Assembly (NCBI GenBank): GCA_003140275.1
Contig: PLJQ01000232.1
Location: 1-17,388 of the forward strand
Reading direction: 5' to 3'
Length of the DNA: 17,388 nt
Source of the DNA: Limisphaerales bacterium
Lineage (GTDB): Bacteria > Verrucomicrobiota > Verrucomicrobiia > Limisphaerales > PALSA-1396
Shown here one piece after another: positions 1 through 7,429 of the stretch. Positions within the stretch are counted from its first letter, which is position 1. Every line of letters starts with the position of its first letter. The translations under genes were made by a program, and so were the position numbers. The notes under the pieces are model-generated. The model was not told where the DNA came from, searched no databases, and worked only from the letters and a program-made list of their open reading frames with translations.

Positions 1-765
1 GAGGTCGGTGGCGTCAAGCTCTGCTGGTGCCCGGCGGGTCGGTTCCGGATGGGCAGTCCTCGAGGCGAACCCGGGCGCCGTCCCGGCGAGGACCAGGTTG
101 AGGTGACGTTTTCCAAGGGCTTTTGGACCGGCAATTACGAGGTGACCCAGGGCCAATGGAAGCGTTTGGTCGGAAAGCTGCCCGGAGAACTCACCGCAGG
201 AGGGGGTGAGGGGGACGACCTCCCCGTTTACAACGTTAAGTACGCGGAGGCGGAGGAGTTCTGTCGGAAGTTGACCGAGAAGGCCCGCGCGTCCGGCGAT
301 CTGCCGGTGGAGTGGGAGTTCCAGTTGCCTACCGAAGCGCAGTGGGAATACGCCTGCCGGGACGGGACGACGACGGCCACCTCGTTTGGCGACCAGCTCA
401 GCAGCAAGCAGGCAAACTTCCAGGGCAAGCCGTACAACGGGGCCGAGGAGGGCCCGTCACTGAAACGGGCCACCAAGGTTGGGAGCTACCCAGCCAACGC
501 GTGGGGCTTGCATGACATGCACGGAAACGTCGTCGAGTGGTGCCGGGACCGGTATCACCGGAATTTAACGGGAGGTACGGACCCCGACTTGTATTCTGCG
601 AAGAGCTCGGCGGCGGTGAACCGGGACGGCACATTTTCACGGTCACGCCGGGGCAGCGCCTGGACCGACGACGGCTGGGCCTCCCGGTCGGCTTTCCGGC
701 AGCGGTTCGAACCGGAGCGGCGCTACGACCACATCGGCTTTCGCGTCGTCGCTGTTCAACTATGA
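1..765 (+). CDS. SUMF1 / formylglycine-generating-enzyme-like protein, 5' end cut
   Basis: The reading frame is open from base 1. The residues before the first in-frame ATG (base 49) already match the family (KLCWCPAGRFRMGS), so the true start lies upstream of the window and this is a C-terminal fragment of about 254 residues. Family hallmarks in order are the PAGRFRMGS entry motif, NYEVTQGQW, LPTEAQWEYACRDGT, GLHDMHGNVVEWCRDRY, RRGSAW and the terminal GFRVV. True sulfatase-activating enzymes carry a pair of catalytic cysteines shortly after the GGS-type motif. Here that stretch reads SRSAFRQRF with no cysteine, so catalysis of Cys-to-formylglycine conversion is unlikely. A ligand-binding or structural C-type-lectin-like role is more plausible. 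Such domains are abundant in planctomycetes and verrucomicrobia, often fused to kinases or proteases, so an upstream partner domain is possible. The first 120 bases count as about 70% G+C, higher than the neighbouring genes. Family call is strong; function unknown. Confidence 0.85.
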   Translation, partial: EVGGVKLCWCPAGRFRMGSPRGEPGRRPGEDQVEVTFSKGFWTGNYEVTQGQWKRLVGKLPGELTAGGGEGDDLPVYNVKYAEAEEFCRKLTEKARASGDLPVEWEFQLPTEAQWEYACRDGTTTATSFGDQLSSKQANFQGKPYNGAEEGPSLKRATKVGSYPANAWGLHDMHGNVVEWCRDRYHRNLTGGTDPDLYSAKSSAAVNRDGTFSRSRRGSAWTDDGWASRSAFRQRFEPERRYDHIGFRVVAVQL

Positions 766-1005
766 CGCCGGTTCAACCGAACACCTTCCCCGGAGTGGTG
801 TGAAAACGTTTGCGCTCGTCATTCGATGATGTTCCCGGACGGTGACCTCTACGACCTCCGTCACGTCAAAGATTCAAAATGAAACCCATCGTTCTGCTCG
901 ATTCCGCCGCCTTCTGACCATTCCAACTTTGAAAACTACACGAACAGTTCGACGAAGTGACCTTGACATCACCTGTATTGCGGTTTAACTACCATACTAA
1001 GCGAA
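766..1005. other. 240-base gap before the secreted protein gene
   Basis: No convincing coding frame, RNA gene or strong hairpin was seen. The overlapping short frames here lack any recognisable protein motif. The base composition falls from the GC-rich gene on the left to a more AT-rich stretch on the right, and the last 45 bases hold a possible promoter for the following gene. Confidence 0.5.
963..991 (+). promoter_or_regulatory. Possible sigma70-type promoter
   Basis: An exact TTGACA (963-968) is followed after 16-17 bases by TTAACT/TAACTA, a poor -10 match. The position, just before the ATG at 1006, would give a nearly leaderless mRNA, which fits the absence of a Shine-Dalgarno sequence there. 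The weak -10 box keeps confidence low. Confidence 0.25.
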
Positions 1006-2697
1006 ATGACGTTACTCCCAAGAAACCTGCCATTAGTTGCCCTGCTCTTTGCGTTCTACCGACCGGTTTTGGTAACCTCTGCGCAACCAACAGTGCCGGT
1101 GTCCATCGGCCACAATTTCACCGGCATCAGCTATGGCAGCTCAAATACAAACTCGGCATCCTTGCCACCGGATTGCAACGGGGCAGTGGGTCCAAATCAT
1201 TTTGTTGAATTCATCAACGGTGTTTTTGCGGTCTATAACAAGACCAACGGCGACCTCGTGGACTTCAAGACGGATGTGGATTTCTGGGCTGGGGCCAAGG
1301 TCGGGATAGATGCAACCTGGGAAGTGAGCGATCCCCGCGTCATTTACGATCCGACGTCGCAACGTTGGTTTGCTTCCCAAGTGGACATTGATGTTTTTAC
1401 GCAGCTATTCGACAACACGTTTGGGACCAATCACTACCTGTTGGCGGTTTCTGCGACCTCGGACCCGACCGGTCAGTGGAAGGGGGTATCGTTTGACACC
1501 GACCCTGACCACGGCAGTTTCGCCGATTTTCCGACTCTGGGCGTGGACGGGCAGGGGGTATATCTCGCGGGCGACATGTACGATGCCCTGGATGATCCTA
1601 CGGATCCGACGGTGGCCGATATCGGGCAGGGGCTGGTGGCGATTCCCAAAGCGGATCTGCTGGTCGCGGCGACGAACATCTCCCATCGCACCTGGTTTGG
1701 GATCATGAGCAACAGCCAACGCGGGCAGGTGCTCCAGCCGGCAAGTTGTGCAGACGGCACCTGCATTGGGAGCGTGCTGGCCGCCGGCGACATCGGCACG
1801 ACCAGCGATCCGCATTCGAATCTCGTCACTTACGCCGTCCAGGATGTAACCAACGCGGCCGGAGCAACGTTGAGCCCTGCCACGTTCATCACGGTCAGTC
1901 TCTACGTCGTTCCTTTTAATGACGCAGTGGGTTTTCCGCTGTTGACCGCCACGCAGCCGGACGGCACCAGCGCACTGCAAGCGAATGACGCCCGATTCAG
2001 CGCCAGGGTTTATGCGGTGGGGGGAGTTCTCTACGCCGTCCACAACACCGAACTCAACGGCCACATCGCGATTCGCTGGTATCGCATCCGGGCCGCTGAT
2101 GGCGTGGTCCTTGAATCCGGTACGATTGCGGATCCGAATTCGGACTTTTTCTTCCCCTCGATTGCGGCAAACCCTATTGGCACGGTCGTTATTGGCTACA
2201 ACGGTTCCAGCCTGATCACTAATTTGAGCGGCTACGCAATTGCGGGCCAGACTGTCAAGGGAGTGACGACGTTTGGCAATCCGCTGCTGCTTAAGTCCGG
2301 TGTTACCAGCTATCATGGCGATGACGAAGATCCTACTGGTATGTTCGGCGCTCCCGTGAGCCGGTGGGGCGATTACAGCGCGACTTCGGTTGATCCCACC
2401 GACCCGAATCGTTTTTGGACCATGCAAATGTTTCCGTCGGACACAAACGTTTGGTCCACGCAAATAACTGAACTTGTCACCACTCCTCTGGTTTCGCTGG
2501 CCATCGAGGCGGCGGGAACCAACGTGACGGTCTCCTGGTCGAGTGGATTCGCCGGCTATCACCTTCAGTCCGCGACAAATCTGGCGCCACCGATCGCCTG
2601 GTTGGATGTGGCACATGTTCGGCAGACGAATGACAATCAGGTGTCCGTTCTGCTGCCGGCTTCCGCAGGAAGCCAATTCTTTCGGCTCAAACAATAG
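1006..2697 (+). CDS. Secreted beta-propeller-like protein with verrucomicrobial C-terminal sandwich domain
   Basis: 563 residues. The N-terminus is a signal peptide: a short charged start, a hydrophobic stretch at about residues 8-22, and probable cleavage near SAQ/PTV around 26. The body has recurring beta-strand blocks with PPDCNGAVGPNHFVEFING, a DPRVIYDPTSQRWFASQ motif, FADFPTLGVDGQGVYLAGD, WYRIRAADG, FFPSIAANPIGTVVIGYNG, and RWGDYSATSVDPTDPNRFWT. This reads like a propeller or sialidase-like fold, but no catalytic set can be identified. The last 75 or so residues form a separate small beta-sandwich with the phrases YHLQSATNL and SQFFRLKQ. Such domains are common at the ends of verrucomicrobial exported proteins and may serve in surface attachment or sorting (inference). 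The start is chosen because it gives an intact signal peptide. No enzymatic function is assigned. Confidence 0.8.
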   Translation: MTLLPRNLPLVALLFAFYRPVLVTSAQPTVPVSIGHNFTGISYGSSNTNSASLPPDCNGAVGPNHFVEFINGVFAVYNKTNGDLVDFKTDVDFWAGAKVGIDATWEVSDPRVIYDPTSQRWFASQVDIDVFTQLFDNTFGTNHYLLAVSATSDPTGQWKGVSFDTDPDHGSFADFPTLGVDGQGVYLAGDMYDALDDPTDPTVADIGQGLVAIPKADLLVAATNISHRTWFGIMSNSQRGQVLQPASCADGTCIGSVLAAGDIGTTSDPHSNLVTYAVQDVTNAAGATLSPATFITVSLYVVPFNDAVGFPLLTATQPDGTSALQANDARFSARVYAVGGVLYAVHNTELNGHIAIRWYRIRAADGVVLESGTIADPNSDFFFPSIAANPIGTVVIGYNGSSLITNLSGYAIAGQTVKGVTTFGNPLLLKSGVTSYHGDDEDPTGMFGAPVSRWGDYSATSVDPTDPNRFWTMQMFPSDTNVWSTQITELVTTPLVSLAIEAAGTNVTVSWSSGFAGYHLQSATNLAPPIAWLDVAHVRQTNDNQVSVLLPASAGSQFFRLKQ

Positions 2698-2808
2698 GGA
2701 ACGCTCTCCATGCAAGCGTTGGACGGCTGCACGACAATAGCTTCCAGTTTTCCCTGAGCCGCCAGGCAGAGCACGTGTCGCCACAACCCATCACTCCAGT
2801 CTCTCGAC

Positions 2809-3468
2809 ATGCTGATCACCTTTAACAAACCATTCGGCGTTCTCTCGCAATTTACGCGCGAACATCCCGGTCAACGGACACTGGCGGAATTTGGTTTTCC
2901 AAAAAATGTTTATCCGATCGGACGTTTGGACGCGGACTCAGAAGGATTGCTGTTGCTGAGTGATGAACCGGAGTTGAATGAGCGATTGCTTCACCCGCAA
3001 CACGTTCATGAACGCGAGTATTGGACACAAGTGGAGCGCATCCCAACAGCCGAGGAACTATACAAACTCCAGAAGGGCGTTGTAATTCAAGGGCGTAAAA
3101 CCCTGCCCTGTCGCGCATGGATTCTCGATCCACAGCCGGAGGTGGTAGGGCTCGTCACTTCGTGCGAGCCATCGGGCGAAATTGTTCTAATCTACGGTGC
3201 GCGCCGCGCGCCGCGCGCTACTATTGCGCCAAAGCTACCGCCGCGCGACCCACCAATCCGCTTTCGCAAGAATGTGCCCACTTGTTGGATCGGTTTGGAA
3301 CTGATTGAAGGGAAAAATCGTCAAGTGCGCCGCATGACTGCCGCCATCGGGCATCCGACACTGCGCTTGATTCGGGTGCGGATTGCGCGACTTGATCTTG
3401 GTGATCTACCGGCTGGCGCGTGGAAGGTTCTCGAAGCCGAAGAACGGAAGCTGGCCGAACCGGAATAG
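2809..3468 (+). CDS. rluE: RluE-type 23S rRNA pseudouridine synthase with an internal insertion
   Basis: 219 residues, RsuA/RluE family. These enzymes isomerise a uridine in rRNA; E. coli RluE makes pseudouridine 2457 in 23S rRNA. The start MLITFNKPFGVLSQF is the typical opening without an S4 domain. The catalytic-loop motif GRLDADSEGLLLL (38-50) places the catalytic aspartate at D41. The C-terminal half has RDPPIRFRKNVPTCW, EGKNRQVRRMTAAIGHPTLR and LPAGAWKVLE, all close to RluE. Between DPQPEV (about 107-112) and LPPRDPP (143-149) there is an extra low-complexity stretch of roughly 26-30 residues (about V113-K142). It is encoded by a palindromic element at 3145-3221 and has no counterpart in RluE as I remember it. 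The frame is kept and the downstream motifs are intact, so the protein may still be active. cysS follows 98 bases later. Assignment within RsuA/RluE is firm; the exact target base is inferred. Confidence 0.9.
   Translation: MLITFNKPFGVLSQFTREHPGQRTLAEFGFPKNVYPIGRLDADSEGLLLLSDEPELNERLLHPQHVHEREYWTQVERIPTAEELYKLQKGVVIQGRKTLPCRAWILDPQPEVVGLVTSCEPSGEIVLIYGARRAPRATIAPKLPPRDPPIRFRKNVPTCWIGLELIEGKNRQVRRMTAAIGHPTLRLIRVRIARLDLGDLPAGAWKVLEAEERKLAEPE
3145..3221. repeat. Palindromic element inside the rluE-like gene
   Basis: A 77-base stretch bounded by near-matching inverted ends (GTAGGGC at 3145-3151 and GCGCTAC at 3215-3221, one mismatch). It holds two hairpins. The first is GGCTCG-T-CAC, loop TTC, GTG-CGAGCC (3149-3170), with nine paired bases and a single bulged T. 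The second is GCGCGC (3199-3204) with GCGCGC (3213-3218) around an 8-base loop. It coincides with residues that look extra in the RluE family, so it is read as an insertion. Whether other copies exist in the genome cannot be seen from this window. Confidence 0.6.
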
Positions 3469-3566
3469 ATTTGCGCATCAAGCCTGGCAGCACATGCGGG
3501 CGGCGCTACAGCCAATTTGCGCTTTTCTTTCGCCGACCTCGCTTTACTCTGCACCCCGTTCAGTAA

Positions 3567-5006
3567 ATGGGTCTGAAATTTTTCAACACACTGTCGCGCT
3601 CCGTGCAGGAGTTTGTGCCGCTCGATCCGGCGGGCAAGCGCGTCGGCATGTATTGCTGCGGGCCGACGGTTTATGACTTCGCGCACATCGGGAACTGGCG
3701 CACGTTTGTCTTCGGCGATCTGGTGCGGCGCTTTCTGGAGTTCAAGGGCTACTCTGTCCAGCACGTCATGAATATCACCGACGTGGAGGACAAAATCATC
3801 AAGCGCGTACATGAAACAAAGACCTCGCTGCGCGAATTCACGGGGCAATACGAGGCGGCGTTTTTTGAAGACCTGACGACGCTGAATTGTGCGATGCCGC
3901 ACCAGACCCCGCGCGCAAGCGAATACATTCCCGCAATTATTTCACTGATTGAAAAACTGATCGTGCGCGGCCTGGCTTACAAAACAGCGGACGGCTCGGT
4001 TTATTTCAGCATCGAAAAATATCGCGGTTGCGGTTGCCAGTACGGTCAGTTGGTAAAATTGAACTTTGATGAAATGCGCGCCGGCGAACGCGTCAAGAAC
4101 GACGAATACGCCAAGGAATCGCTCGCGGATTTTGCACTCTGGAAATCGCGCGTGCCTGAAGACGGCGCGGTCTTCTGGTCGAGTCCGTGGGGCGAAGGCC
4201 GCCCCGGCTGGCATATCGAGTGCAGCGCCATGAGCATGAAATTGCTCGGGCCGAGCTTCGATCTGCATCTCGGCGGGGAAGACTTGATGTTCCCGCATCA
4301 CGAAGATGAAATCGCGCAAAGCGAAGGCGCGGCGTTGCAGCGCGACGGACAACGGTTCGTCAAATACTGGTTACATGGGGCTTTCCTGCTGGTCGAAGGC
4401 CGCAAAATGAGCAAGTCGCTCGGAAACTTCTTCACGCTGCGCGATCTGCTGGCGAAAGGCTTCACCGGACGCGAAATCCGTTACCTGCTGCTCACCGCGC
4501 ATTATCGCGAGACGTTCAACTTCACGTTGGAGGGTTTGCAGGGTGCAAGGACGGCACTGGCAAGAGTTGACGAATGTCTGACCAAGTTACGAGAAGTCGC
4601 GGGTGTGGAAGTTAAGTTAGTAAACAAAACTCGTCTCGAAGAGGAAGATTCTCGATTAGTAACAGCATTCACGGCAAAACTGGATGATGATCTGAATGTC
4701 GCTGGCGGGTGGGGCGTGATTTTTGAGTGGGTTCGCGATACAAATCGGAGACTCAATGATTACACACTCACACCGGAAACGGCTGAAGCAGCCATAAAGG
4801 CATGGACAAAAATTGACAGCGTGCTCGGGATAGCTGACCAGAATCAAATCGAGATTCCTGCAGAAATTGTGGCCTTGCTCGAAGATCGACAGGCTGCCCG
4901 CAAAGCCAGAGATTTCAAACGTGCCGATGCGATTCGCGATGAGTTGAAAGCGAAAGGCTGGGTGATTGAAGACACACCGAAAGGACCAAAACTAAAGAAA
5001 CTATAG
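3567..5006 (+). CDS. cysS: Cysteinyl-tRNA synthetase
   Basis: 479 residues, a usual length for this class I synthetase, which charges tRNA-Cys with cysteine in the cytoplasm. The active-site signatures are complete: CGPTVYD at 31-37, the HIGH-type motif HIGN at 40-43, and KMSKS at 280-284. The zinc ligands used for cysteine discrimination are all present: C31, C219 (HIECS), H244 and E248 (HHEDE). The C-terminal region ends with the typical RKARDFKRADAIRDELKAKG helix and the short IEDTPKGPKLK tail. A moderate insertion with GCGCQYGQ lies between VYFSIEKY and the DFALWK motif, as in other CysS. The ATG at 3567 is chosen because it precedes the conserved first strand directly; no clear Shine-Dalgarno sequence precedes it. 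The stop codon overlaps the left arm of a 52-base palindrome that leads into tmk. Confidence 0.97.
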   Translation: MGLKFFNTLSRSVQEFVPLDPAGKRVGMYCCGPTVYDFAHIGNWRTFVFGDLVRRFLEFKGYSVQHVMNITDVEDKIIKRVHETKTSLREFTGQYEAAFFEDLTTLNCAMPHQTPRASEYIPAIISLIEKLIVRGLAYKTADGSVYFSIEKYRGCGCQYGQLVKLNFDEMRAGERVKNDEYAKESLADFALWKSRVPEDGAVFWSSPWGEGRPGWHIECSAMSMKLLGPSFDLHLGGEDLMFPHHEDEIAQSEGAALQRDGQRFVKYWLHGAFLLVEGRKMSKSLGNFFTLRDLLAKGFTGREIRYLLLTAHYRETFNFTLEGLQGARTALARVDECLTKLREVAGVEVKLVNKTRLEEEDSRLVTAFTAKLDDDLNVAGGWGVIFEWVRDTNRRLNDYTLTPETAEAAIKAWTKIDSVLGIADQNQIEIPAEIVALLEDRQAARKARDFKRADAIRDELKAKGWVIEDTPKGPKLKKL

Positions 5007-5056
5007 CGGCGGTCTGTGACCGTCGCAAATCTCAACGACGCTCATAGAGCGCCGCT
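5005..5056. repeat. 52-base near-perfect hairpin at the cysS/tmk junction
   Basis: Outer arms AGCGGCG (5005-5011) and CGCCGCT (5050-5056) pair fully. The middle arms (5012-5020 and 5041-5049) pair at seven of nine positions, counting one G-T. The inner arms CGTCG (5021-5025) and CGACG (5036-5040) close a 10-base loop. The left arm overlaps the cysS stop codon and the right arm ends 7 bases before the tmk ATG. There is no following T-run, so it is not a classical terminator. The form is that of a REP-like extragenic palindrome. Confidence 0.7.
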
Positions 5057-5063
5057 GCAAATA

Positions 5064-5705
5064 ATGAAAGGCCTGTTCATCACATTCGAGGGCACGGAAG
5101 GCAGCGGCAAATCGACACAGATTTCGCTGCTCGCCGACCGGCTGCGCGCATCGGGGCGCACCGTGCGAACGTTGCGTGAACCCGGCGGCACGCCCATCGG
5201 CGAGGAAATCCGGCACACACTCAAACACAGCAAGGACAATGCGGCGATGACGGCGGAAGCGGAATTGCTGCTGATGAACGCCAGCCGCACGCAATTGGTT
5301 CGGGAGGTCATTCGTCCGGCACTCGCGTCGGGAGAAATAGTTTTGTGTGACCGCTTTTACGATTCCACGACGGCGTATCAGGGATACGGACGCGGGTTGG
5401 ATTTGAAAATTGTGCAGGCCATGATTGATTTCGCCGTTGGCGAAACACGTCCCGACCTGACTCTATTCTTGAACATTTCACCGAAGGTAAGCGAAGCGCG
5501 TCGCCGCTCGCGTCAATCGACGTTGCCGCTCTTGCGCGACCGGATGGAAGAAGCTGACCGCCACTTTTTCGAGCGTGTAGCAACGGGCTATCAACTTATC
5601 GCCGCCGCCAATCCGCAACGAGTCAAGTTGATTGATGCGACCACCGATGTGGAGGCCGTAAGCGCAGCGATTTGGAAAGAAGCGTCCCCGCTGCTTGGGC
5701 ACTGA
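5064..5705 (+). CDS. tmk: Thymidylate kinase (dTMP kinase)
   Basis: 213 residues. It phosphorylates dTMP to dTDP with ATP, an essential step in dTTP supply. The P-loop GTEGSGKST is at 10-18, the LREPGGTPIGE substrate loop follows, and the DRF motif is at 96-98 in LCDRFYDSTTAYQGYGRGLD. The lid segment has RRRSRQSTLPLLRDRMEE and the FFERVATGYQLIA helix. The frame extends upstream to a GTG at 5016, but those residues are encoded by the palindrome and do not belong to the family. The ATG at 5064 gives MKGLFITFEG, the usual N-terminus. No ribosome binding site is visible because the hairpin ends only 7 bases upstream. Probably cotranscribed with cysS. Confidence 0.96.
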   Translation: MKGLFITFEGTEGSGKSTQISLLADRLRASGRTVRTLREPGGTPIGEEIRHTLKHSKDNAAMTAEAELLLMNASRTQLVREVIRPALASGEIVLCDRFYDSTTAYQGYGRGLDLKIVQAMIDFAVGETRPDLTLFLNISPKVSEARRRSRQSTLPLLRDRMEEADRHFFERVATGYQLIAAANPQRVKLIDATTDVEAVSAAIWKEASPLLGH

Positions 5706-5779
5706 CCACATTTCGTCTCGCGTTTTATTTCTGAGGTGCTTATTTTGTTGCAAACAATTCACCCGAACGGAGAACCAAC

Positions 5780-6112
5780 ATGATTGAGAAAACAGTTGAA
5801 AAGATTGAAGCCCAGATCCACGGCGCCGACGCCATTAATGGCGGGAAGAAATCAGAGTTGTTGCATCTGCTCTCGACGCTGAAATCGGAAGTCGCCGAAC
5901 TGTCCAAGACCAACGCCGACCAGGCGCGCAGCATCACTGGCTTCACCGAGCTTTCCGCCCACGAGGCGACGCGCGGACAACAGAATCCCGAACTGCTGAA
6001 ACTCTCTCTTTCGGGTTTGTCTTCGTCAGTCGAGGGTTTTGAAAAGTCTCATCCCCGGCTGGTGCAAATCGTTAACGCCATCAGCAACACGCTGTCGAAC
6101 CTGGGGATTTAA
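5780..6112 (+). CDS. DUF4404-like small protein
   Basis: 110 residues, soluble, with no signal peptide or membrane segment. The N-terminal half is helical with heptad-like spacing (IEKTVEKIEAQI, LLHLLSTLKSEVAELSK). The C-terminal segment VEGFEKSHPRLVQIVNAI and the terminal LSNLGI match the pattern of DUF4404 proteins as I recall it. The function of that family is not known. A good Shine-Dalgarno sequence, GGAGA, sits 6 bases before the ATG, one of the few clear ones in the window. It lies 74 bases after tmk and 16 bases before the oxidoreductase gene, so it may be cotranscribed with the latter, but nothing links the two functionally. Confidence 0.7.
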   Translation: MIEKTVEKIEAQIHGADAINGGKKSELLHLLSTLKSEVAELSKTNADQARSITGFTELSAHEATRGQQNPELLKLSLSGLSSSVEGFEKSHPRLVQIVNAISNTLSNLGI

Positions 6113-6128
6113 CAGTATCAGCAACCTC

Positions 6129-7418
6129 ATGAAGTTCCCTGTTAATCGCCGGCAATTCATCAAGCAAACCGTTGTGTTGGGAACTGCGGTCACCGTCGGC
6201 AAAACCGTCTCCCCAGTCCGCGCGGCCCGGAGCCCAAACGAGAAGATCCTGATCGGCATCATGGGATGCAATGGCCGCGGCATGGCTCACATCAACAGTT
6301 ACCTTTCGCTGCCGAACGCCGAGATCGCCTACATCTGCGACGTGGACAGCCGCGCGCTGGAGAAAGGCGTCGCCACCGTTGTCCAGAAACAGTCCCGAAA
6401 ACCACAAGGCGTGAGAGATTTTCGCCGCATCCTCGCAGATCCGGCGGTAGATGTGCTCTCAATCGCCACTCCGAACCATTGGCATGCGCCGGCTACGATC
6501 CTCGCCTGCGCTGCCGGCAAACATGTCTATGTGGAAAAGCCCGGCAGTCATAATCCACACGAAGGCGAATTGATGGTCGCCGCCGCGCGCAAACACAAAC
6601 GCGTCGTCCAAATGGGCAATCAACGGCGCAGTTGGCCGTGGACCATTGAAGCGATTGATCGACTACACGCAGGTGAGATCGGCAAAGTTTTTTTCGCCCG
6701 CTCGTGGTATAATGCCTCGCGCGGTACGATTGGCCGGGGCAAACCGGCGCCGTCACCCGACTGGCTGGATTATTCGCTTTGGCAAGGCCCGGCGCCCGAA
6801 CGTCCTTACAAGGACAACCTTATTCATTACAACTGGCACTGGCACTGGCATTGGGGCAACGGCGAACTCGGGAACAACGGCATTCACTGCCTCGACCTCG
6901 TGCGCTGGGGTCTCAGTGTCGATTACCCGCTGCGGGTGACGTGCGGCGGCAATCGGTATCATTTTCAGGATGACCAGGAAACGCCCGACACTTATACCAC
7001 CACGTTCGACTTCGGCGACAAAGGCGCGACTTGGGAATGTCACAGTTGCCATCCGCGCGGATTCGAGGGCGCCGGTTTCGGAGTCAATTTCTATGGTGAG
7101 AAAGGGTCGCTCGTCATCGCCGGGAACAACTGCAAGATTTACGATCTCAACAACAAAGCCGTCAGCGAGATCGCCGGCAAATGGAACGACGCCGATCATT
7201 TCGCCGATTTCCTTGATTGCATCCGCGATGGCAAACGGCCGCGTTCCGACATCGAAGAAGGTCAGAAGAGCACGTTACTCTGCCATTTGGGTAACATCGC
7301 CTGGCGCACCGGCCACACCATCAACCTCGATCCCCAAACTCACAAGATCGTCGGCGACAGAAATGCATCAAAGCTGTGGAGCCGCAAGTATCGCTCAGGT
7401 TGGGAACCGAGAGTCTGA
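6129..7418 (+). CDS. Tat-exported Gfo/Idh/MocA family oxidoreductase
   Basis: 429 residues from the ATG at 6129. An in-frame alternative start further upstream would overlap the preceding gene and bury the signal peptide, so it is rejected. The N-terminus NRRQFIKQ (6-13) is a twin-arginine signal followed by a hydrophobic stretch to about residue 30. Export of a folded, cofactor-loaded enzyme is therefore likely. The mature part opens with a Rossmann fold (GIMGCNGRG, 43-51), carries the family EKP motif at 136-138 (VYVEKPGSHN), and has the sugar-binding half with NWHWHWHWGNGELGNNGIH from about 235. These NAD(P)-linked enzymes oxidise or reduce hydroxyls of sugars and cyclitols, some acting on glycosides through tightly bound cofactor. 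The substrate is not predictable here. It converges on plsC with an 11-base gap, leaving little room for a terminator. Confidence 0.9.
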   Translation: MKFPVNRRQFIKQTVVLGTAVTVGKTVSPVRAARSPNEKILIGIMGCNGRGMAHINSYLSLPNAEIAYICDVDSRALEKGVATVVQKQSRKPQGVRDFRRILADPAVDVLSIATPNHWHAPATILACAAGKHVYVEKPGSHNPHEGELMVAAARKHKRVVQMGNQRRSWPWTIEAIDRLHAGEIGKVFFARSWYNASRGTIGRGKPAPSPDWLDYSLWQGPAPERPYKDNLIHYNWHWHWHWGNGELGNNGIHCLDLVRWGLSVDYPLRVTCGGNRYHFQDDQETPDTYTTTFDFGDKGATWECHSCHPRGFEGAGFGVNFYGEKGSLVIAGNNCKIYDLNNKAVSEIAGKWNDADHFADFLDCIRDGKRPRSDIEEGQKSTLLCHLGNIAWRTGHTINLDPQTHKIVGDRNASKLWSRKYRSGWEPRV

Positions 7419-7429
7419 ACAACCGATGC

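Noticed and set aside
1405..2784. A 459-residue open frame on the - strand opposite the secreted protein gene
   Set aside because: Its translation is rich in arginine and glycine with no recognisable motif or signal, whereas the + strand frame has a signal peptide and conserved blocks. It is a composition-driven antisense frame.
5016..5063. An upstream GTG start for tmk adding 16 residues
   Set aside because: Those codons lie mostly inside the palindrome and precede the universal MKGLFITFEG-type start. No ribosome binding site supports the GTG.
6834..6854. TGGCAC repeated in tandem in the Gfo/Idh/MocA gene (WHWHWHW)
   Set aside because: The family usually has an aromatic NWHWFW-type segment of the same length here, so this looks like substitution within a conserved motif, not a repeat expansion.
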